From Brevibacterium permense (GTDB taxonomy: Bacteria; Actinomycetota; Actinomycetes; Actinomycetales; Brevibacteriaceae), in contig NZ_QYCP01000091.1 in assembly GCF_025506275.1 (NCBI RefSeq), positions 62,001 through 126,000 on the forward strand: DNA of 64,000 nt, written 5' to 3'. Positions 25,977 through 39,281 of this stretch are shown in pieces. A program made the translations under genes and the position numbers. The notes below the pieces were generated by a model. The model searched no databases. It saw only the letters and a program-made list of their open reading frames with translations, and had not been told where the DNA came from. Position 1 is the stretch's first letter; every line of letters begins with the position of its first letter.

Positions 25977-26639
25977 TCAGTGGGTGTGTGCGGCGGCGAG
26001 GGTGCGCAGTTCGCTGATGGCGGCTGCGGCATCGTCGGCACCGTAGACGGCGGAGCCGGCGACGAGGACGTCGGCGCCGGCGTCGACGACACGGTCGATC
26101 GTCGAGGCGGAGACTCCCCCGTCGACCTGCAGCTTGATCTCGAGTCCGGAAGCAGAGATCGCTTCGCGGGTCCGAGTGATCTTCGGCAGGCACACGTCGA
26201 GGAACTTCTGACCGCCGAATCCGGGTTCGACGGTCATGATGAGGATCTGGTCGAATTCGCCGAGGAGGTCGATGAAGGGTTCGATCGGGGTGGCCGGTTT
26301 GAGGGCGAGGCTGGCCTTGGCCCCGAGACGGCGCAGTTCCCGGGCGAGACGGACGGGGGCGGCGGCCGCCTCGGCGTGGAAGGTCACCGAGGCGCAGCCG
26401 ATCTCCGCGTACACGGGAGCGGTGCGGTCGGCGTCGGCGATCATGAGGTGTGCGTCGAGCGGGATCGGTGAGATCGCCTGGATGCGTTCGACGACGGGCG
26501 GGCCGAAGGTGAGGTTCGGCACGAAGTGGTTGTCCATGACGTCGATATGGGCCATATCGGCGGTGCTGATCTTCTCGAGCTCACCGCGCAGATCGGAGAA
26601 GTCCGAGGACAGGATGGAGGGGTTGATGTCGATCGACAT
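25977..26639 (-). CDS. rpe: Ribulose-phosphate 3-epimerase
   Basis: Pentose-phosphate pathway enzyme interconverting ribulose 5-phosphate and xylulose 5-phosphate. Metal-binding and catalytic blocks: [45 protein letters not shown] and [11 protein letters not shown]. The 220-residue TIM barrel is normal. It starts 3 nt after rsmB, as in many actinobacteria. Confidence 0.96.
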   Translation of the reverse strand: MSIDINPSILSSDFSDLRGELEKISTADMAHIDVMDNHFVPNLTFGPPVVERIQAISPIPLDAHLMIADADRTAPVYAEIGCASVTFHAEAAAAPVRLARELRRLGAKASLALKPATPIEPFIDLLGEFDQILIMTVEPGFGGQKFLDVCLPKITRTREAISASGLEIKLQVDGGVSASTIDRVVDAGADVLVAGSAVYGADDAAAAISELRTLAAAHTH

Positions 26640-26642
26640 GGG

Positions 26643-28226
26643 TCATTTCGCCTTTCGCAGGAGGGCCAGGAACATTCCGTCGCTGTTGTGGACATGGGGC
26701 CAGAGCTGGGCGTATCGCCCGCCTTCACGGGTCACAGACGCGAACGACTCCGCCTCGGTGCCGGTGATCGCCGACAGCGCGGCCGGGGTGTCGAGGATCT
26801 CGATGTCCGCGCTTCCCGACTTGGCTCGCAGGCGCAGAACCTCGTCGACGATGAGTACGGTTTCGGCGTAGTGCGGTGAGCACGTCGAGTAGGCGACCAC
26901 TCCCCCGGGCGCGCAGGCATCGAGGGCAGCGGCGAGCAGTTCGCGCTGCAGTCGGGTCAGGGACGTGATGTCTTCGGGCGATCTGCGGTAGCGGGCTTCG
27001 GGCCGGCGGCGCAGGGCACCGAGTCCGGAGCAGGGTACGTCGACGAGGATCTTCGAGTAGGGTCCGCGGGCGTCGCGTCCGTCGCGAACGGCGGCGGTGA
27101 CGTTGGTCAGCGCCTTGGTGGAGTCGCGGACGAGGTCGACACGGTGTTCGCTGGAGTCGAAGGCCTCCAATGTCGTCGATTCGCCGGCGGCCGCGGCACC
27201 GAGGACGGCGGCCTTGCCGCCGGGCCCGGCGCACAGGTCGGCCCAGGTTCCGGTGGGTGCGTCGATATCGACCAGGGCGAGGGCCACAAGAGCGGATCCT
27301 TCGTCCTGGACGCGGGCACGTCCGTCGGCCACGGCTGCCACGTCCCGGGGAACTGCGGTCTCCAGGGTGACGCCGATCGGTGACAGCGGGGTGGGTTCCC
27401 CCGGCAGTTCGGCGCGGTCGATGAGTCCGGGCAGGGCGGTCACTCCGACCTTCGCGGGTGCGTTGTCGGCTTCGAGGAGAGCTTCGAGCTCGGCGGCGTC
27501 GCGGCCATGTCCCTTGAGCGCCTGGTTCAGTGCCCGGACGACCCATTCGGGGTGGGAATGTTCGATCGCCAGTCGAGTGGTCTCGTCAACCTCGGCGGTG
27601 ACACGGTCGAGCCACTCGGTGGGTTCGGCTTCCGAGATGCGGCGGAGCACGGCATTGACGAATCCGGCGGTCTTCGCCGCCGATCGTTTGACCACGGCCA
27701 CGGTTTCGGACAGTGCAGCATGGTTGGGCACCCGCATCGACAGCAGTTGATGGGCGCCGAGGCGCATTGCTGCCAGGGGTTCGGGATCGATCTTGTCGAC
27801 GGCTCGGGACGAGGCGATTGCGATGACCGCATCGTAGAACTTCTGCCGACGCAGGGTTCCGTAGGTGAGTTCGGTGGTGAAGGCAGCGTCCTGAGCGCCC
27901 ATATGGGTGCGGGAGAGTTTGGCCGGCAGCAGCAGGTTCGCGTAGGCGTCTTTCGTCGCCACGTCGAGGAGGACTTCCCAGGCGATGCGCCGCGGCAGGT
28001 TCTTCCCGGTCCGTTCCCCCTGTGGTGCTCCACGGTCCTGACGGGGGCGGTCGCGACCCTGACCTCCGCGACCCTGACCTCCGCGATCCTGGTCTCCGCG
28101 ATCGCTTCGTCCGCGGCCGTGGCCGCCGCGTCGGTCGGTGTCTCTGGGGCTGCCTCTGCGCTGCCTGCGATTGCCTTCGCTTCCGCGGCTGCCGCCTCGG
28201 CGGTCTCTGCCTGCTGACTCAGCCAT
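26643..28226 (-). CDS. rsmB: 16S rRNA (cytosine-967-C5) methyltransferase with RG-rich N-terminal extension
   Basis: Methylates C967 of 16S rRNA with S-adenosylmethionine. After an unusual 75-residue Arg/Gly/Asp/Gln-rich extension, a NusB-like RNA-binding domain (about 78-220) precedes the methyltransferase domain: DLCAGPGGKAAVLGAAA for SAM binding, VDVPCSGLGALRRRPEARYR and YSTCSPHYAET with the two cysteines used for catalysis and release. The extension has repeated RGGQG units coded by a DNA tandem repeat. 527 residues against about 430-470 for most homologues is explained by the extension. ATG is 5 nt after fmt. Confidence 0.94.
   Translation of the reverse strand: MAESAGRDRRGGSRGSEGNRRQRRGSPRDTDRRGGHGRGRSDRGDQDRGGQGRGGQGRDRPRQDRGAPQGERTGKNLPRRIAWEVLLDVATKDAYANLLLPAKLSRTHMGAQDAAFTTELTYGTLRRQKFYDAVIAIASSRAVDKIDPEPLAAMRLGAHQLLSMRVPNHAALSETVAVVKRSAAKTAGFVNAVLRRISEAEPTEWLDRVTAEVDETTRLAIEHSHPEWVVRALNQALKGHGRDAAELEALLEADNAPAKVGVTALPGLIDRAELPGEPTPLSPIGVTLETAVPRDVAAVADGRARVQDEGSALVALALVDIDAPTGTWADLCAGPGGKAAVLGAAAAGESTTLEAFDSSEHRVDLVRDSTKALTNVTAAVRDGRDARGPYSKILVDVPCSGLGALRRRPEARYRRSPEDITSLTRLQRELLAAALDACAPGGVVAYSTCSPHYAETVLIVDEVLRLRAKSGSADIEILDTPAALSAITGTEAESFASVTREGGRYAQLWPHVHNSDGMFLALLRKAK
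28058..28102 (-). repeat. 15-bp tandem repeat, three copies, inside rsmB
   Basis: Three head-to-tail 15-bp units (CCTGACCTCCGCGAC, the same with T at the end, and a third with two changes) code on the minus strand for successive (D/G)RGGQ-type pentapeptides of the RsmB extension. The unit length is a multiple of three, so copy-number changes keep the frame. Confidence 0.75.
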
Positions 28227-28231
28227 GGCTC

Positions 28232-29164
28232 TTATGCTTGCCTCTCGGTATAGGGGTCGAAGGTCACGTCTCCACGGCCGCGCAGGAAGTCGGCCGTGGC
28301 CATCCGGGCCTTGCCGAAGGGTTGGATCTGTTCGACCCTGACCCAGCCGTCACCGCAGCGCAGCACCGGCTGCTGCTGCCAGGTGGTCAGGTCGCCGACA
28401 GCCCCGGGGGTAGTCACTTCGGGTGCGGGTGTGAGTCCGAAGAGCTTCGTCCTCTTTCCGTCGAGTTCCACCCATGGTCCCGGTGCGGGACTGGTTCCGC
28501 GGGCCCGGTCGATGACCCGGGCGGCCGGAGCGGACAGATCGAGGTGGGCGTCGGTGACGGTGATCTTCTCCGCATGGCTGGACGCACCGGTCTGCGGGGT
28601 CGGGGCAGCGGTGCCGGCGGCGAGATCGTCGAAGGCTGCGACGAGTTCGGGGGCCCCGCGGCGCGCATAGTCGTCGAGAGCTTCGGCGACATCCGCGTGG
28701 TTGAGCGGCAGTTCGAGTCGTCGCAGCACGGGGCCGGTGTCCATGCCTTCGTCGATGCGGAACACGCTGACTCCGCTGGTGGTCTCGCCGCCTATGAGTG
28801 CGCGCTGCACGGGGGCGGCCCCACGGTAGGCCGGCAGCAGTGAGAAGTGGAGGTTGAACCAGCCGAGTCGGGCGGTGGCCAGTGCGGCGGGTCCGGCGAT
28901 GGCGCCGAAGGCGACGACGGCGACAGCGTCGACATCGAGTGCCTGCAGCTGGGAGATGACGTCGCCGCGCAGTCGCCCGGCTTCGATGACGGGCAGTCCG
29001 AGTTCGAGAGCGCGAGTCTTCACCGGTGACGGGGTGAGGACCCTCTTCCGTCCGACGGGCGCATCGGGTCGGGTGAGCACCGCACGGATGCGGTGGCTCG
29101 ATTCGGCAAATGCCTCGAGGGCGGGAACTGCGACATCAGGGGTGCCGGCGAAGACGATATCCAC
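28232..29164 (-). CDS. fmt: Methionyl-tRNA formyltransferase
   Basis: Formylates initiator Met-tRNA with 10-formyltetrahydrofolate. VFAGTPDVAVPAL opens the protein; the active-site block NLHFSLLPAYRGAAPVQ carries the conserved Asn and His, and GMDTGPVL carries the catalytic Asp. The C-terminal OB-like domain is present (WVRVEQIQPFGKARM). GTG at 29164 matches the family N-terminus (VDIVFAGTP); GTG at 29197, overlapping the priA stop, is possible. No clear Shine-Dalgarno supports either. Confidence 0.94.
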   Translation of the reverse strand: MDIVFAGTPDVAVPALEAFAESSHRIRAVLTRPDAPVGRKRVLTPSPVKTRALELGLPVIEAGRLRGDVISQLQALDVDAVAVVAFGAIAGPAALATARLGWFNLHFSLLPAYRGAAPVQRALIGGETTSGVSVFRIDEGMDTGPVLRRLELPLNHADVAEALDDYARRGAPELVAAFDDLAAGTAAPTPQTGASSHAEKITVTDAHLDLSAPAARVIDRARGTSPAPGPWVELDGKRTKLFGLTPAPEVTTPGAVGDLTTWQQQPVLRCGDGWVRVEQIQPFGKARMATADFLRGRGDVTFDPYTERQA

Positions 29165-29193
29165 GACTTGGATTCTACTGGTTCGCCGCGCCG

Positions 29194-31239
29194 TCACAGC
29201 GACCGGGGATCATCGATGCGCACGCGCACCTGCCGTTGCTTCTTGGCCGACCGGGAGGCGATGATCTCGGCCGCTCTCGTTCCGACGCGGTCTCCGGCGG
29301 AGAACGGGTAGGCGCTGACGCTGCGCTGTCCGTCCTCGGCGTCCTCGCGCAGGAGTTCCTCGACCTCGCCGATCTGTTCGAGCACCTCGTCGATGTCGGC
29401 ACCTGCTCCCGTGAGTTCGAGGATCCGTCGGTAGGGCGGGAAGCCGAGGGCCTTCCGGTCGCTCAGCTGTCGTGACATGAAGGTCGTGGGGTCGAAGGCG
29501 GTCAGGGTCTGCCGGATGAGTTCGTCTTCGTCGCCGAGGTAGACGACTCCCCCGTCATCGCGTGAGCGCACAAGTGAGGCGGCACGCAGTCGACGTGCCA
29601 CACTTTCGTCGATCGAGCGCATCCAGGGTCCCGGCCACAGCGAATCCAAGAGTATCGCCGCGGCATAGCCGCCGAGCACATAGGGTTCGGCTCCGGTGGT
29701 GGCGACCACTAACCGCGGGGTCTCGTCGAGGGCAGTGGAGATGTGATCGCCTCCGGATTCGACGATCTCGATATCGGGCAGCGCCCGGGCGAGTTCTTCG
29801 ACGGTGCGGGCCCGGCCGCGCACGATCGATCGCACACGGTTCGAATGGCAGCGCAGACAGCTGAACGTCTCCGAGTGAAAGCCGCAGGACCGGCAGGCGA
29901 AGGGACCGACTTCCGATTGTGTGGTCAGCGTCGCCTGACATTGCGGGCAGCGGGCGACTTCCTGGCAGCGGGCACAGGCGAAGACGGGATAGTAGCCGGA
30001 GCGCGGCACTTGTACGAGCACCGGACCGGGCACTCCGCCGTCCCGGGGACGCGGACGCAGCGCTGTTCGCATGATCTGCCAGGCGCGGCTGGGAATGCGC
30101 TGCCAGGCGAAGGGGTCCCGGTCCTCATCGGGGACGAAGACGACGGGGGCGGCATGCCGCCTGGCCGGTCCGACCGGTGTGAAGTCAGCGAGCCAGCCGA
30201 TCTCGACGAGGCGCTGCACTTCGGCGCTGCGGTCGGTGGAGACGAAGAGCAGCTCGGTGTCCTCGATCGTCGACCGCAGCAGGCAGACCTCTCGGGCATG
30301 CGGGTACGGGGCGTGCTGATCGAGGTAGTTGAGGTTCGCGTCATCGGTGCAGATGATGAGTCCGAGATCCGCGACGGGGGCGAAGGCCGCCGCACGTGTG
30401 CCGATCGTGATCCGCGTGTGTCCGAGCAGTCCGCGCAGCCAGGCCTGCCACCGCAGCTCCGGTGACTGGTCGGCACTGAGCACCGAGACCTCCGCGATCC
30501 CAGCTTGCGTGAGGGTCGAATGGAGCACGGCGAGTTCACGATGATCGGGCACAAGCCAGAGCACGGATCTGCCGGCCTCGAGACTCGCCCGTGCGGCATC
30601 GAGTCCGGCACGGATCCAGCTGAGGCCCGGCGTCGGCCCGGGTGTGCACGCTAAGGCTCTGCGCCGAGGCGATTCCGAGGCATCGTCGGCCGTGGGTTCA
30701 GTCCCCGCTGTTAGAACCCATTCGCCGAGACGGCGGAGCAGCTGCGGATCATCCGCCGGCCCGTCGTTCGGTCCGGTCGCTGGGTCCGCGGCGGTCTGTG
30801 CGGCCGGATCTCCCGCCTTCTCCGCCTTGAGCACGGCTTTCTCGCCGCGGGCATGACGCGGTGGGATGGCCAGGCGCAGCACATCGGCGAGGGTGCCGCC
30901 GTAGCGACGGGCGACAGCTTCGCTCAAGGCGAGCAGATCCGCACTCAGCACCTGAATGGGGCCGCTGATGCGTTGGATCGTCGCCAGCGGACCGAAGTGG
31001 TCCGACGTCTCGACGCGTTCGAGCAGATAGCCGTCGCGCAGCTTTCCAGCGAATTTCACCCGCACCCGCACACCGGGCAGGGCAGCCTCGGCGAGCTTCT
31101 CCGGCACCGCATAGTCGAAGGTCCGCGCCAGGTGCGGGACGGGATGGTCGATAAGCACTCGGGCGACCGGTTCGGTCGGGGCCAGGGGAACCTGGCCCTC
31201 GGCCGAGGTGCCGGTGTCGATCGGGAGGGGTTCGTCCAC
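29194..31239 (-). CDS. priA: Primosomal protein N' (PriA), helicase-defective actinobacterial type
   Basis: Replication restart factor. The N-terminal DNA-binding domain (ARVLIDHPVPHLARTFDYAV) and the zinc domain with four CxxC pairs (CARCQEVARCPQC, CRSC, CLRC) are present. The Walker A GxxGxGKT motif is replaced by CTPGPTPGLSW and the DEEH box by ICTDDANLNYL, so ATP-driven unwinding is unlikely; this loss is known for actinobacterial PriA. 681 residues is normal. GTG start at 31239 is 12 nt after metK with a weak ribosome site. Confidence 0.9.
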   Translation of the reverse strand: MDEPLPIDTGTSAEGQVPLAPTEPVARVLIDHPVPHLARTFDYAVPEKLAEAALPGVRVRVKFAGKLRDGYLLERVETSDHFGPLATIQRISGPIQVLSADLLALSEAVARRYGGTLADVLRLAIPPRHARGEKAVLKAEKAGDPAAQTAADPATGPNDGPADDPQLLRRLGEWVLTAGTEPTADDASESPRRRALACTPGPTPGLSWIRAGLDAARASLEAGRSVLWLVPDHRELAVLHSTLTQAGIAEVSVLSADQSPELRWQAWLRGLLGHTRITIGTRAAAFAPVADLGLIICTDDANLNYLDQHAPYPHAREVCLLRSTIEDTELLFVSTDRSAEVQRLVEIGWLADFTPVGPARRHAAPVVFVPDEDRDPFAWQRIPSRAWQIMRTALRPRPRDGGVPGPVLVQVPRSGYYPVFACARCQEVARCPQCQATLTTQSEVGPFACRSCGFHSETFSCLRCHSNRVRSIVRGRARTVEELARALPDIEIVESGGDHISTALDETPRLVVATTGAEPYVLGGYAAAILLDSLWPGPWMRSIDESVARRLRAASLVRSRDDGGVVYLGDEDELIRQTLTAFDPTTFMSRQLSDRKALGFPPYRRILELTGAGADIDEVLEQIGEVEELLREDAEDGQRSVSAYPFSAGDRVGTRAAEIIASRSAKKQRQVRVRIDDPRSL

Positions 31240-31251
31240 GCCGACGGCAGA

Positions 31252-32457
31252 CTAGTTGGAGGACACGGCGCGCAGCAGATCCTCGGCGCGGTCCGTGACC
31301 TCCCAGGTGAAATCGGGCAGTTCACGGCCGAAGTGGCCGTAGGTCGAGGTCTGCGAGTAGATCGGGCGCAGCAGGTCGAGTTCCTGGATGATCATCGCAG
31401 GGCGGAGGTCGAAGACCTCGCGAATGGCAGCCGAGATGGCCGCGGGGTCCGCCTTCTCCGTTCCGAAGGTCTCGACGTAGAGCCCCATCGGATCGACTCG
31501 GCCGATCGCATAGGACACCTGCACCTCGGCTCGGTCTGCCAGACCGGCGGCGACGACGTTTTTCGCCACCCAGCGCATAGCGTAGGCCGCTGAACGGTCG
31601 ACCTTCGAAGGGTCCTTGCCGGAGAACGCACCGCCGCCGTGACGGGAGAAGCCGCCGTAGGTGTCGACGATGATCTTTCGTCCGGTCAGGCCTGCATCGC
31701 CCATCGGCCCGCCCGTGACGAAGGGGCCGGCAGGGTTGATGTGGATGTTCGCGCCCGAGGTGTCAAGACCGGAGTCGGCGATCACCGGATCGATGACGAG
31801 TTCCTTGATATCCGTGTGCAGCTGCGACTGGCTGGTCTCCGCCGAGTGCTGGGTGGAGACGACGACGTTCTCGATCGACACCGCTTCGTCGCCGTCATAG
31901 CCCAGTGTCAGCTGCGTCTTCCCATCGGGTCGCAGATAGTCGAGCCGACCGGACTTGCGCACCTCGGAGAGCTGCTCGGCCATCCGGGAGGCCAGGTGGA
32001 TGGGCAGCGGCATGAGCACATCGGTGGAGTTGTCGGCATAGCCGAACATCAGTCCCTGATCCCCGGCGCCGAGGCTGGTGCCGTGGTCGGAGGATTCGAC
32101 AGCCTCGCGAAAGTCCAGCGGATTCGTCACACCCGAGTGGATGTCCGTGGACTGGCTGCCGATGGACACGGAGACTCCGCAGGAGTGTCCGTCGAAGCCG
32201 GTGTCCGAGGAGTCGTAGCCGATGCCCGTGATGAGGCTGCGCACGATTCCGGCGACATCGGCGTAGGCGGCCGTATTCACCTCACCGGCGACATGGACGA
32301 GGCCGGTGGTGACCATGGTCTCCACAGCCACTTTGGCGTTGGGGTCCTGCCGGAGCAGGTCGTCGAGCACCGCATCGCTGATCTGGTCGCAGATCTTGTC
32401 GGGATGTCCCTCGGTGACGGACTCGGATGAGAAGAAACGCAGATTTGTGTGTGTCAC
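31252..32457 (-). CDS. metK: S-adenosylmethionine synthetase
   Basis: Makes S-adenosylmethionine from methionine and [23 protein letters not shown] at the N-terminus, the loop [12 protein letters not shown], and the phosphate loop [23 protein letters not shown] (given in part) are intact. 401 residues is standard. GTG at 32457 overlaps the coaBC stop (GTGA), so there is no space for a separate SAM riboswitch. Confidence 0.97.
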   Translation of the reverse strand: MTHTNLRFFSSESVTEGHPDKICDQISDAVLDDLLRQDPNAKVAVETMVTTGLVHVAGEVNTAAYADVAGIVRSLITGIGYDSSDTGFDGHSCGVSVSIGSQSTDIHSGVTNPLDFREAVESSDHGTSLGAGDQGLMFGYADNSTDVLMPLPIHLASRMAEQLSEVRKSGRLDYLRPDGKTQLTLGYDGDEAVSIENVVVSTQHSAETSQSQLHTDIKELVIDPVIADSGLDTSGANIHINPAGPFVTGGPMGDAGLTGRKIIVDTYGGFSRHGGGAFSGKDPSKVDRSAAYAMRWVAKNVVAAGLADRAEVQVSYAIGRVDPMGLYVETFGTEKADPAAISAAIREVFDLRPAMIIQELDLLRPIYSQTSTYGHFGRELPDFTWEVTDRAEDLLRAVSSN

Positions 32458-33734
32458 GTTGTCGATTCTACGTGGGTGAATTGGTCGGAGACGGCCGCTA
32501 TGACCTTTTGTGAAACATGGTCCTTCGACCCGTGGAATTCCTCGCCGACGACGATCGCGCCGCGATCGGAGGAGATGATCTGGACCATGGTGTCATCGTG
32601 GCCGAAGGCGCGGTCGTCGGAGACGTCGTTGAATACGAGAAGGTCGATGCCTTTGCGCTCGAACTTGGCTCGAGCGTAGTCGAGGGCAGCGGTGGCGGCG
32701 TCACCGGTCTCCGCGGCGAATCCGACGATGATCTGATGGCGGAGGGTGGTCTGACGGCTGCGCTCGTCGACGAGTCCGCGCAGGATGTCCGGGTTCTGCA
32801 CGAGACGCAGAGTCAGACCGTCGTCTCCGGACTTCTTCATCTTCGACTCGGTGGTCTCAGCAGGTCGGTAATCGGCGACGGCAGCGGCCATGATGATGGC
32901 ATCGGCGCGCGTCTGGGCGATATGCATCGCCGACTGCAGCTCCAATGTGGATTCGACTGGAGTCACCGTGATGCCCGCAGGCAGTCCCGTCAGCAGACCG
33001 GTGTCGATGTTCGCGGCGACGAGTTCGACTGATGCGCCCGCGGCATGAGCGGCCTTGGCCAGCGCGATGCCCTGTTTGCCTGAGGAGCGGTTGCCGAGGA
33101 AGCGCACCGGGTCGAGTGCTTCCCGCGTGCCGCCTGCGCTGATCACAATGCGACGACCGGACAGAGCACCGCTGGGGTCGGTGGACGCGTCTGCCGAGTC
33201 GCCGGCGGTGCCGTCCTTGACCGAGAGCGCGAAGTCGACGATCTCCTCGGGTTCGGGCAGTCGGCCAGGACCGGAATCGGGGCCGGTGAGACGTCCGACA
33301 GCAGGGTCGAGGACATGGACGCCGCGGGAGCGCAGGGTCGCGATGTTGGCGACTGTGGCGGGGTTGAGCCACATCTCCGTATGCATGGCGGGGGCCACCA
33401 CCACCTCGGCGGTCGTGGTGAGCACGGAGGCGGTGAGCAGATCATCGGCACGTCCGGCGGCGAGCTTCGCGATCAGATCGGCGGTCGCCGGGGCGATGAT
33501 GACGAGTTCGGCTTCCTGTCCGATGCGGACGTGATTGACTGTGTCGATCTCGTCGAAGACATCGGTGGTCACGGTCTGACCGGACAGGGCCTCAAGAGTG
33601 GGGGCACCGATGAATTTCAGTGCGTTGGCCGTCGGAACGACCTTGACGCTGTGGTCGAGCTCCCGGAGTCGCCGGATGATGTGTGCCGCTTTGTAGGCGG
33701 CGATCCCACCGGCGACGCCGAGTACGATTCTCAC
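32454..33734 (-). CDS. coaBC: Bifunctional phosphopantothenoylcysteine decarboxylase / phosphopantothenate-cysteine ligase
   Basis: Two successive coenzyme A steps in one protein. The FMN-dependent decarboxylase (CoaC, about 1-175) has [10 protein letters not shown], active-site His68 in VNHVRIG and APAMHTEMW, where His118 replaces the Asn of the usual PAMN motif. The E. coli motif CGDVGPGRM reads GPDSGPGRL, so its Cys is Gly. The ligase (CoaB, about 190-426) has [25 protein letters not shown] and [12 protein letters not shown] overlaps the rpoZ stop (ATGA). Confidence 0.95.
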   Translation of the reverse strand: MRIVLGVAGGIAAYKAAHIIRRLRELDHSVKVVPTANALKFIGAPTLEALSGQTVTTDVFDEIDTVNHVRIGQEAELVIIAPATADLIAKLAAGRADDLLTASVLTTTAEVVVAPAMHTEMWLNPATVANIATLRSRGVHVLDPAVGRLTGPDSGPGRLPEPEEIVDFALSVKDGTAGDSADASTDPSGALSGRRIVISAGGTREALDPVRFLGNRSSGKQGIALAKAAHAAGASVELVAANIDTGLLTGLPAGITVTPVESTLELQSAMHIAQTRADAIIMAAAVADYRPAETTESKMKKSGDDGLTLRLVQNPDILRGLVDERSRQTTLRHQIIVGFAAETGDAATAALDYARAKFERKGIDLLVFNDVSDDRAFGHDDTMVQIISSDRGAIVVGEEFHGSKDHVSQKVIAAVSDQFTHVESTT

Positions 33735-34078
33735 TGGTCGCTGAAGTCGATCGCGCCGTCGTTGCTCACAGGAGCGGTGGCTTCGGCCTCGGGTGCGGCC
33801 TGGATGAAGTCAGCTTCGGAGACCTCGCGGGCGACGATCTTCGACTCGTTGACCTCACGCAGAGCGATCGACAGAGGCTTCTCGTTGGTGCCCGGCGTGA
33901 CGAGCGGACCGACGTTCTCGAGCAGTCCCTCCTGCAGCTGGGCGTAGTACGAGTTGATCTGACGGGCGCGCTTTGCCGCGATCGAGACCAGTTCGTACTT
34001 CGAACCGGTGACGTTGAGCAGATCGTCGATCGGAGGGTTGGTGATGCCTTCAGGCTGTGCGGGCAAGGAGATTCCCAT
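33731..34078 (-). CDS. rpoZ: RNA polymerase omega subunit
   Basis: Small RNA polymerase subunit that aids beta' folding. The [22 protein letters not shown]-terminus (given in part), the conserved [19 protein letters not shown] helix, and [10 protein letters not shown] identify it. At 115 residues it has the actinobacterial length with a short acidic tail. The ATG follows the gmk stop codon with no gap, and the stop overlaps coaBC. Confidence 0.95.
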   Translation of the reverse strand: MGISLPAQPEGITNPPIDDLLNVTGSKYELVSIAAKRARQINSYYAQLQEGLLENVGPLVTPGTNEKPLSIALREVNESKIVAREVSEADFIQAAPEAEATAPVSNDGAIDFSDQ

Positions 34079-34642
34079 CTAATCGGAAGTGGATATACCC
34101 ATCAATGATAGGAGTTCTTCGGCCGCAGTGCGAACGTGGTCGTTCACAATGGTCACATCGAACTCCGATTCGGCGGCCAATTCGCGTTTCGCGGTGGCCA
34201 GTCGTCGCTCCTGCTCCTCCTCCGTTTCGGTGCCTCGACCGGTCAGTCGGGAGACGAGTTCCTCCCAGCTGGGCGGGGCGAGGAAGACGAAGCGGGCATC
34301 GGGCATCTTCTCTTTGACCTGGCGGGCTCCCTGCAGATCGATCTCCAGCAGCGCGGGAATCCCCTGGTCGAGCTTCTCCTCCACCGGAGCCGAAGGCGTG
34401 CCGTAGCGGTGGCGTCCGTGGACGACGGCGTATTCGAGCAGGCGATCCTCGGCGATGAGGGCGTCGAAGGCGTCGTCGGTGAGGAAGTGATAATGGACAC
34501 CATCGATCTCACCGGGGCGCCTGGGGCGAGTCGTGGCCGACACGGAGAACCAGACCTCGGGGTGGTTCTGCCGAATATAGGTGCTGATGGTGCCTTTTCC
34601 GACGGCGGTCGGACCCGCGAGGACGGTGAGTCGATTATTCAC
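34079..34642 (-). CDS. gmk: Guanylate kinase
   Basis: Phosphorylates GMP to GDP. P-loop GPTAVGKGT is at about residues 10-18 with [15 protein letters not shown], the GMP-binding block HYHFLT and [16 protein letters not shown] downstream, and [12 protein letters not shown]. 187 residues is standard. The start is GTG at 34642; no good Shine-Dalgarno is seen, and coupling to mihF, which ends 19 nt upstream, is likely. Confidence 0.95.
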   Translation of the reverse strand: MNNRLTVLAGPTAVGKGTISTYIRQNHPEVWFSVSATTRPRRPGEIDGVHYHFLTDDAFDALIAEDRLLEYAVVHGRHRYGTPSAPVEEKLDQGIPALLEIDLQGARQVKEKMPDARFVFLAPPSWEELVSRLTGRGTETEEEQERRLATAKRELAAESEFDVTIVNDHVRTAAEELLSLMGISTSD

Positions 34643-34661
34643 AGATCTGAGGTTGTCACAC

Positions 34662-34973
34662 TCAGGAATATTTCTCCAACAGGGCGGACTTCTGGTGCAC
34701 GCCCAGACCTTTGATCCGACGGGAGGTGGCGATGCCGACCTCTTCCATGGCGGCTTCGGCGCGCCGGTCGCCGACTCCGGGCAGAGCTCTGAGCAGATCG
34801 AGCACACGCATTTTCGCCAGTGCTTCGTCGTCTGCTGCCTTCTTGAGCACGGCCGCGAGATCGGTATCGCCGGTCTTCAGCGCCGACTTCACTTCGGCTC
34901 GTACCTGACGTGCCTTGAACGCTTTGTCCAACGCAGCGGAACGCTGTTGCGGGGTCAACGGTTCGAGTGCCAC
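34662..34973 (-). CDS. mihF: Integration host factor, actinobacterial type
   Basis: Nucleoid-associated DNA-bending protein unrelated to proteobacterial IHF. 103 residues: basic N-terminal helix ([21 protein letters not shown]), then [24 protein letters not shown], the helix-two-turn-helix part, and [13 protein letters not shown]. Gene order mihF-gmk-rpoZ is conserved in actinobacteria. GTG start with AGAGGAG at good distance. A TAGACT hexamer lies about 47 nt upstream. Confidence 0.95.
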   Translation of the reverse strand: MALEPLTPQQRSAALDKAFKARQVRAEVKSALKTGDTDLAAVLKKAADDEALAKMRVLDLLRALPGVGDRRAEAAMEEVGIATSRRIKGLGVHQKSALLEKYS

Positions 34974-35019
34974 TTTGTCTCCTCTGTCACCATGAACGGG
35001 CAGGTAGGGAAGTTGTCTC

Positions 35020-35025
35020 AGTCTA
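35020..35025 (-). promoter_or_regulatory. -10 element TAGACT for mihF-gmk-rpoZ
   Basis: TAGACT on the minus strand predicts a start of transcription about 40 nt before the mihF GTG. It lies within a small palindrome, TGTCT-7-AGACA, that could be a binding site. No standard -35 is visible. Confidence 0.5.
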
Positions 35026-35110
35026 AGACAAAATCCCTGCCGAGAGGCGATATGAGCAGAAATTTGTGGTGTGGCGAGCCGGAATCCGCCCGTCGACGGA
35101 GCACCGAATC

Positions 35111-35144
35111 CGGTGTTCGGACCGCCCCCGCGATCCGAACACCG
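35111..35144 (-). terminator. Terminator of the pyr operon
   Basis: CGGTGTTCGG pairs with CCGAACACCG over 10 bp around a 14-nt GC-rich loop, starting 4 nt after the pyrF stop codon. It separates the pyr operon from the mihF promoter. No T-tract. Confidence 0.7.
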
Positions 35145-35148
35145 CTGT

Positions 35149-35993
35149 TCAGTCGGTGACCGTCAGCGCACGATTGAGCGCGGCGGCGGTTTCGGCCAGT
35201 CCGTCGGGTCCGGCACCGAGCACCGCCCGGGAGGCGGTGGCGAGCACCTGTCCCGATTTCAGCGCCCGGTCGCCGAAGACGGCCCGCAGCTCGGTCAGGC
35301 CCGCGCCCTGTGCGCCGACGCCCGGAGCGAGGATCGGTCCCCCGCAGTCGCTGGGATCGAATCCCAGATCGCGCGCGGCGGTGCCGATGGTCGCTCCGAC
35401 GACGAGTCCGAAGGGACCGAGGTCGTCGGGTGTCCCCAGTGCCTGAGCATTGCGCTGCCGGACTCGGGACACGATCGATCCGGCCACCGATTCGCGGTCT
35501 CTCACGGCATGCTGGACTTCTGCCCCTTCCGGGTTCGAGGTCAGTGCCAGGACGAACACGCCCTTGTCGTGAGCGGCAGCTAGTTCGAAGGCCGGCTCCA
35601 AGGAGCCGAATCCGAGGTAGGGCGAGACCGTGATCGAGTCCGCGGCCAGCGCCGAGGCGGGGTCGAGGTAGGCCTTCGCGTAGGCACCCATGGTCGACCC
35701 GATGTCACCGCGTTTGATGTCGAGGACGGTGAGCAGTCCGGCGTCCCGGGTCGCGGCCAGCGTCTCTTCGAGAGCAGCGACTCCGGCGGAGCCGTACTGT
35801 TCGAAGAACGCGGACTGCGGTTTGACGGCGGCCACCGAGCCCTTGAGCTCGGAGACCGTGCGGAGGGCGAACTCCCGTACGCCTGCGGCGCTGGCGGGCA
35901 GCCCCCAGGAGGCGAGAAGATGCTCGTGCGGGTCGATGCCCACGCACAGCGGTCCGTGCTCGTCCATGGCGGCTGCCAGTCGGGTGCCGAACA

Positions 35994-35994
<1 letters not shown>
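35149..35994 (-). CDS. pyrF: Orotidine 5'-phosphate decarboxylase (class 2)
   Basis: Last step of UMP synthesis. The class 2 form typical of actinobacteria: CVGIDPHEHLL near the N-terminus, VKPQSAFFEQYG, the catalytic DIKRGDIGSTMGAYA, and the phosphate-binding APGVGAQG. 281 residues. ATG at 35994 overlaps the carB stop codon (ATGA); a TTG 12 nt upstream is less likely. PyrE and PyrD are not in the window. Confidence 0.95.
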
Positions 35995-39269
<3,275 letters not shown>

Positions 39270-39281
39270 TGGGTATTCTCC

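Noticed and set aside
32440-32470. SAM riboswitch upstream of metK
   Set aside because: metK starts inside the coaBC stop codon, leaving no untranslated leader.
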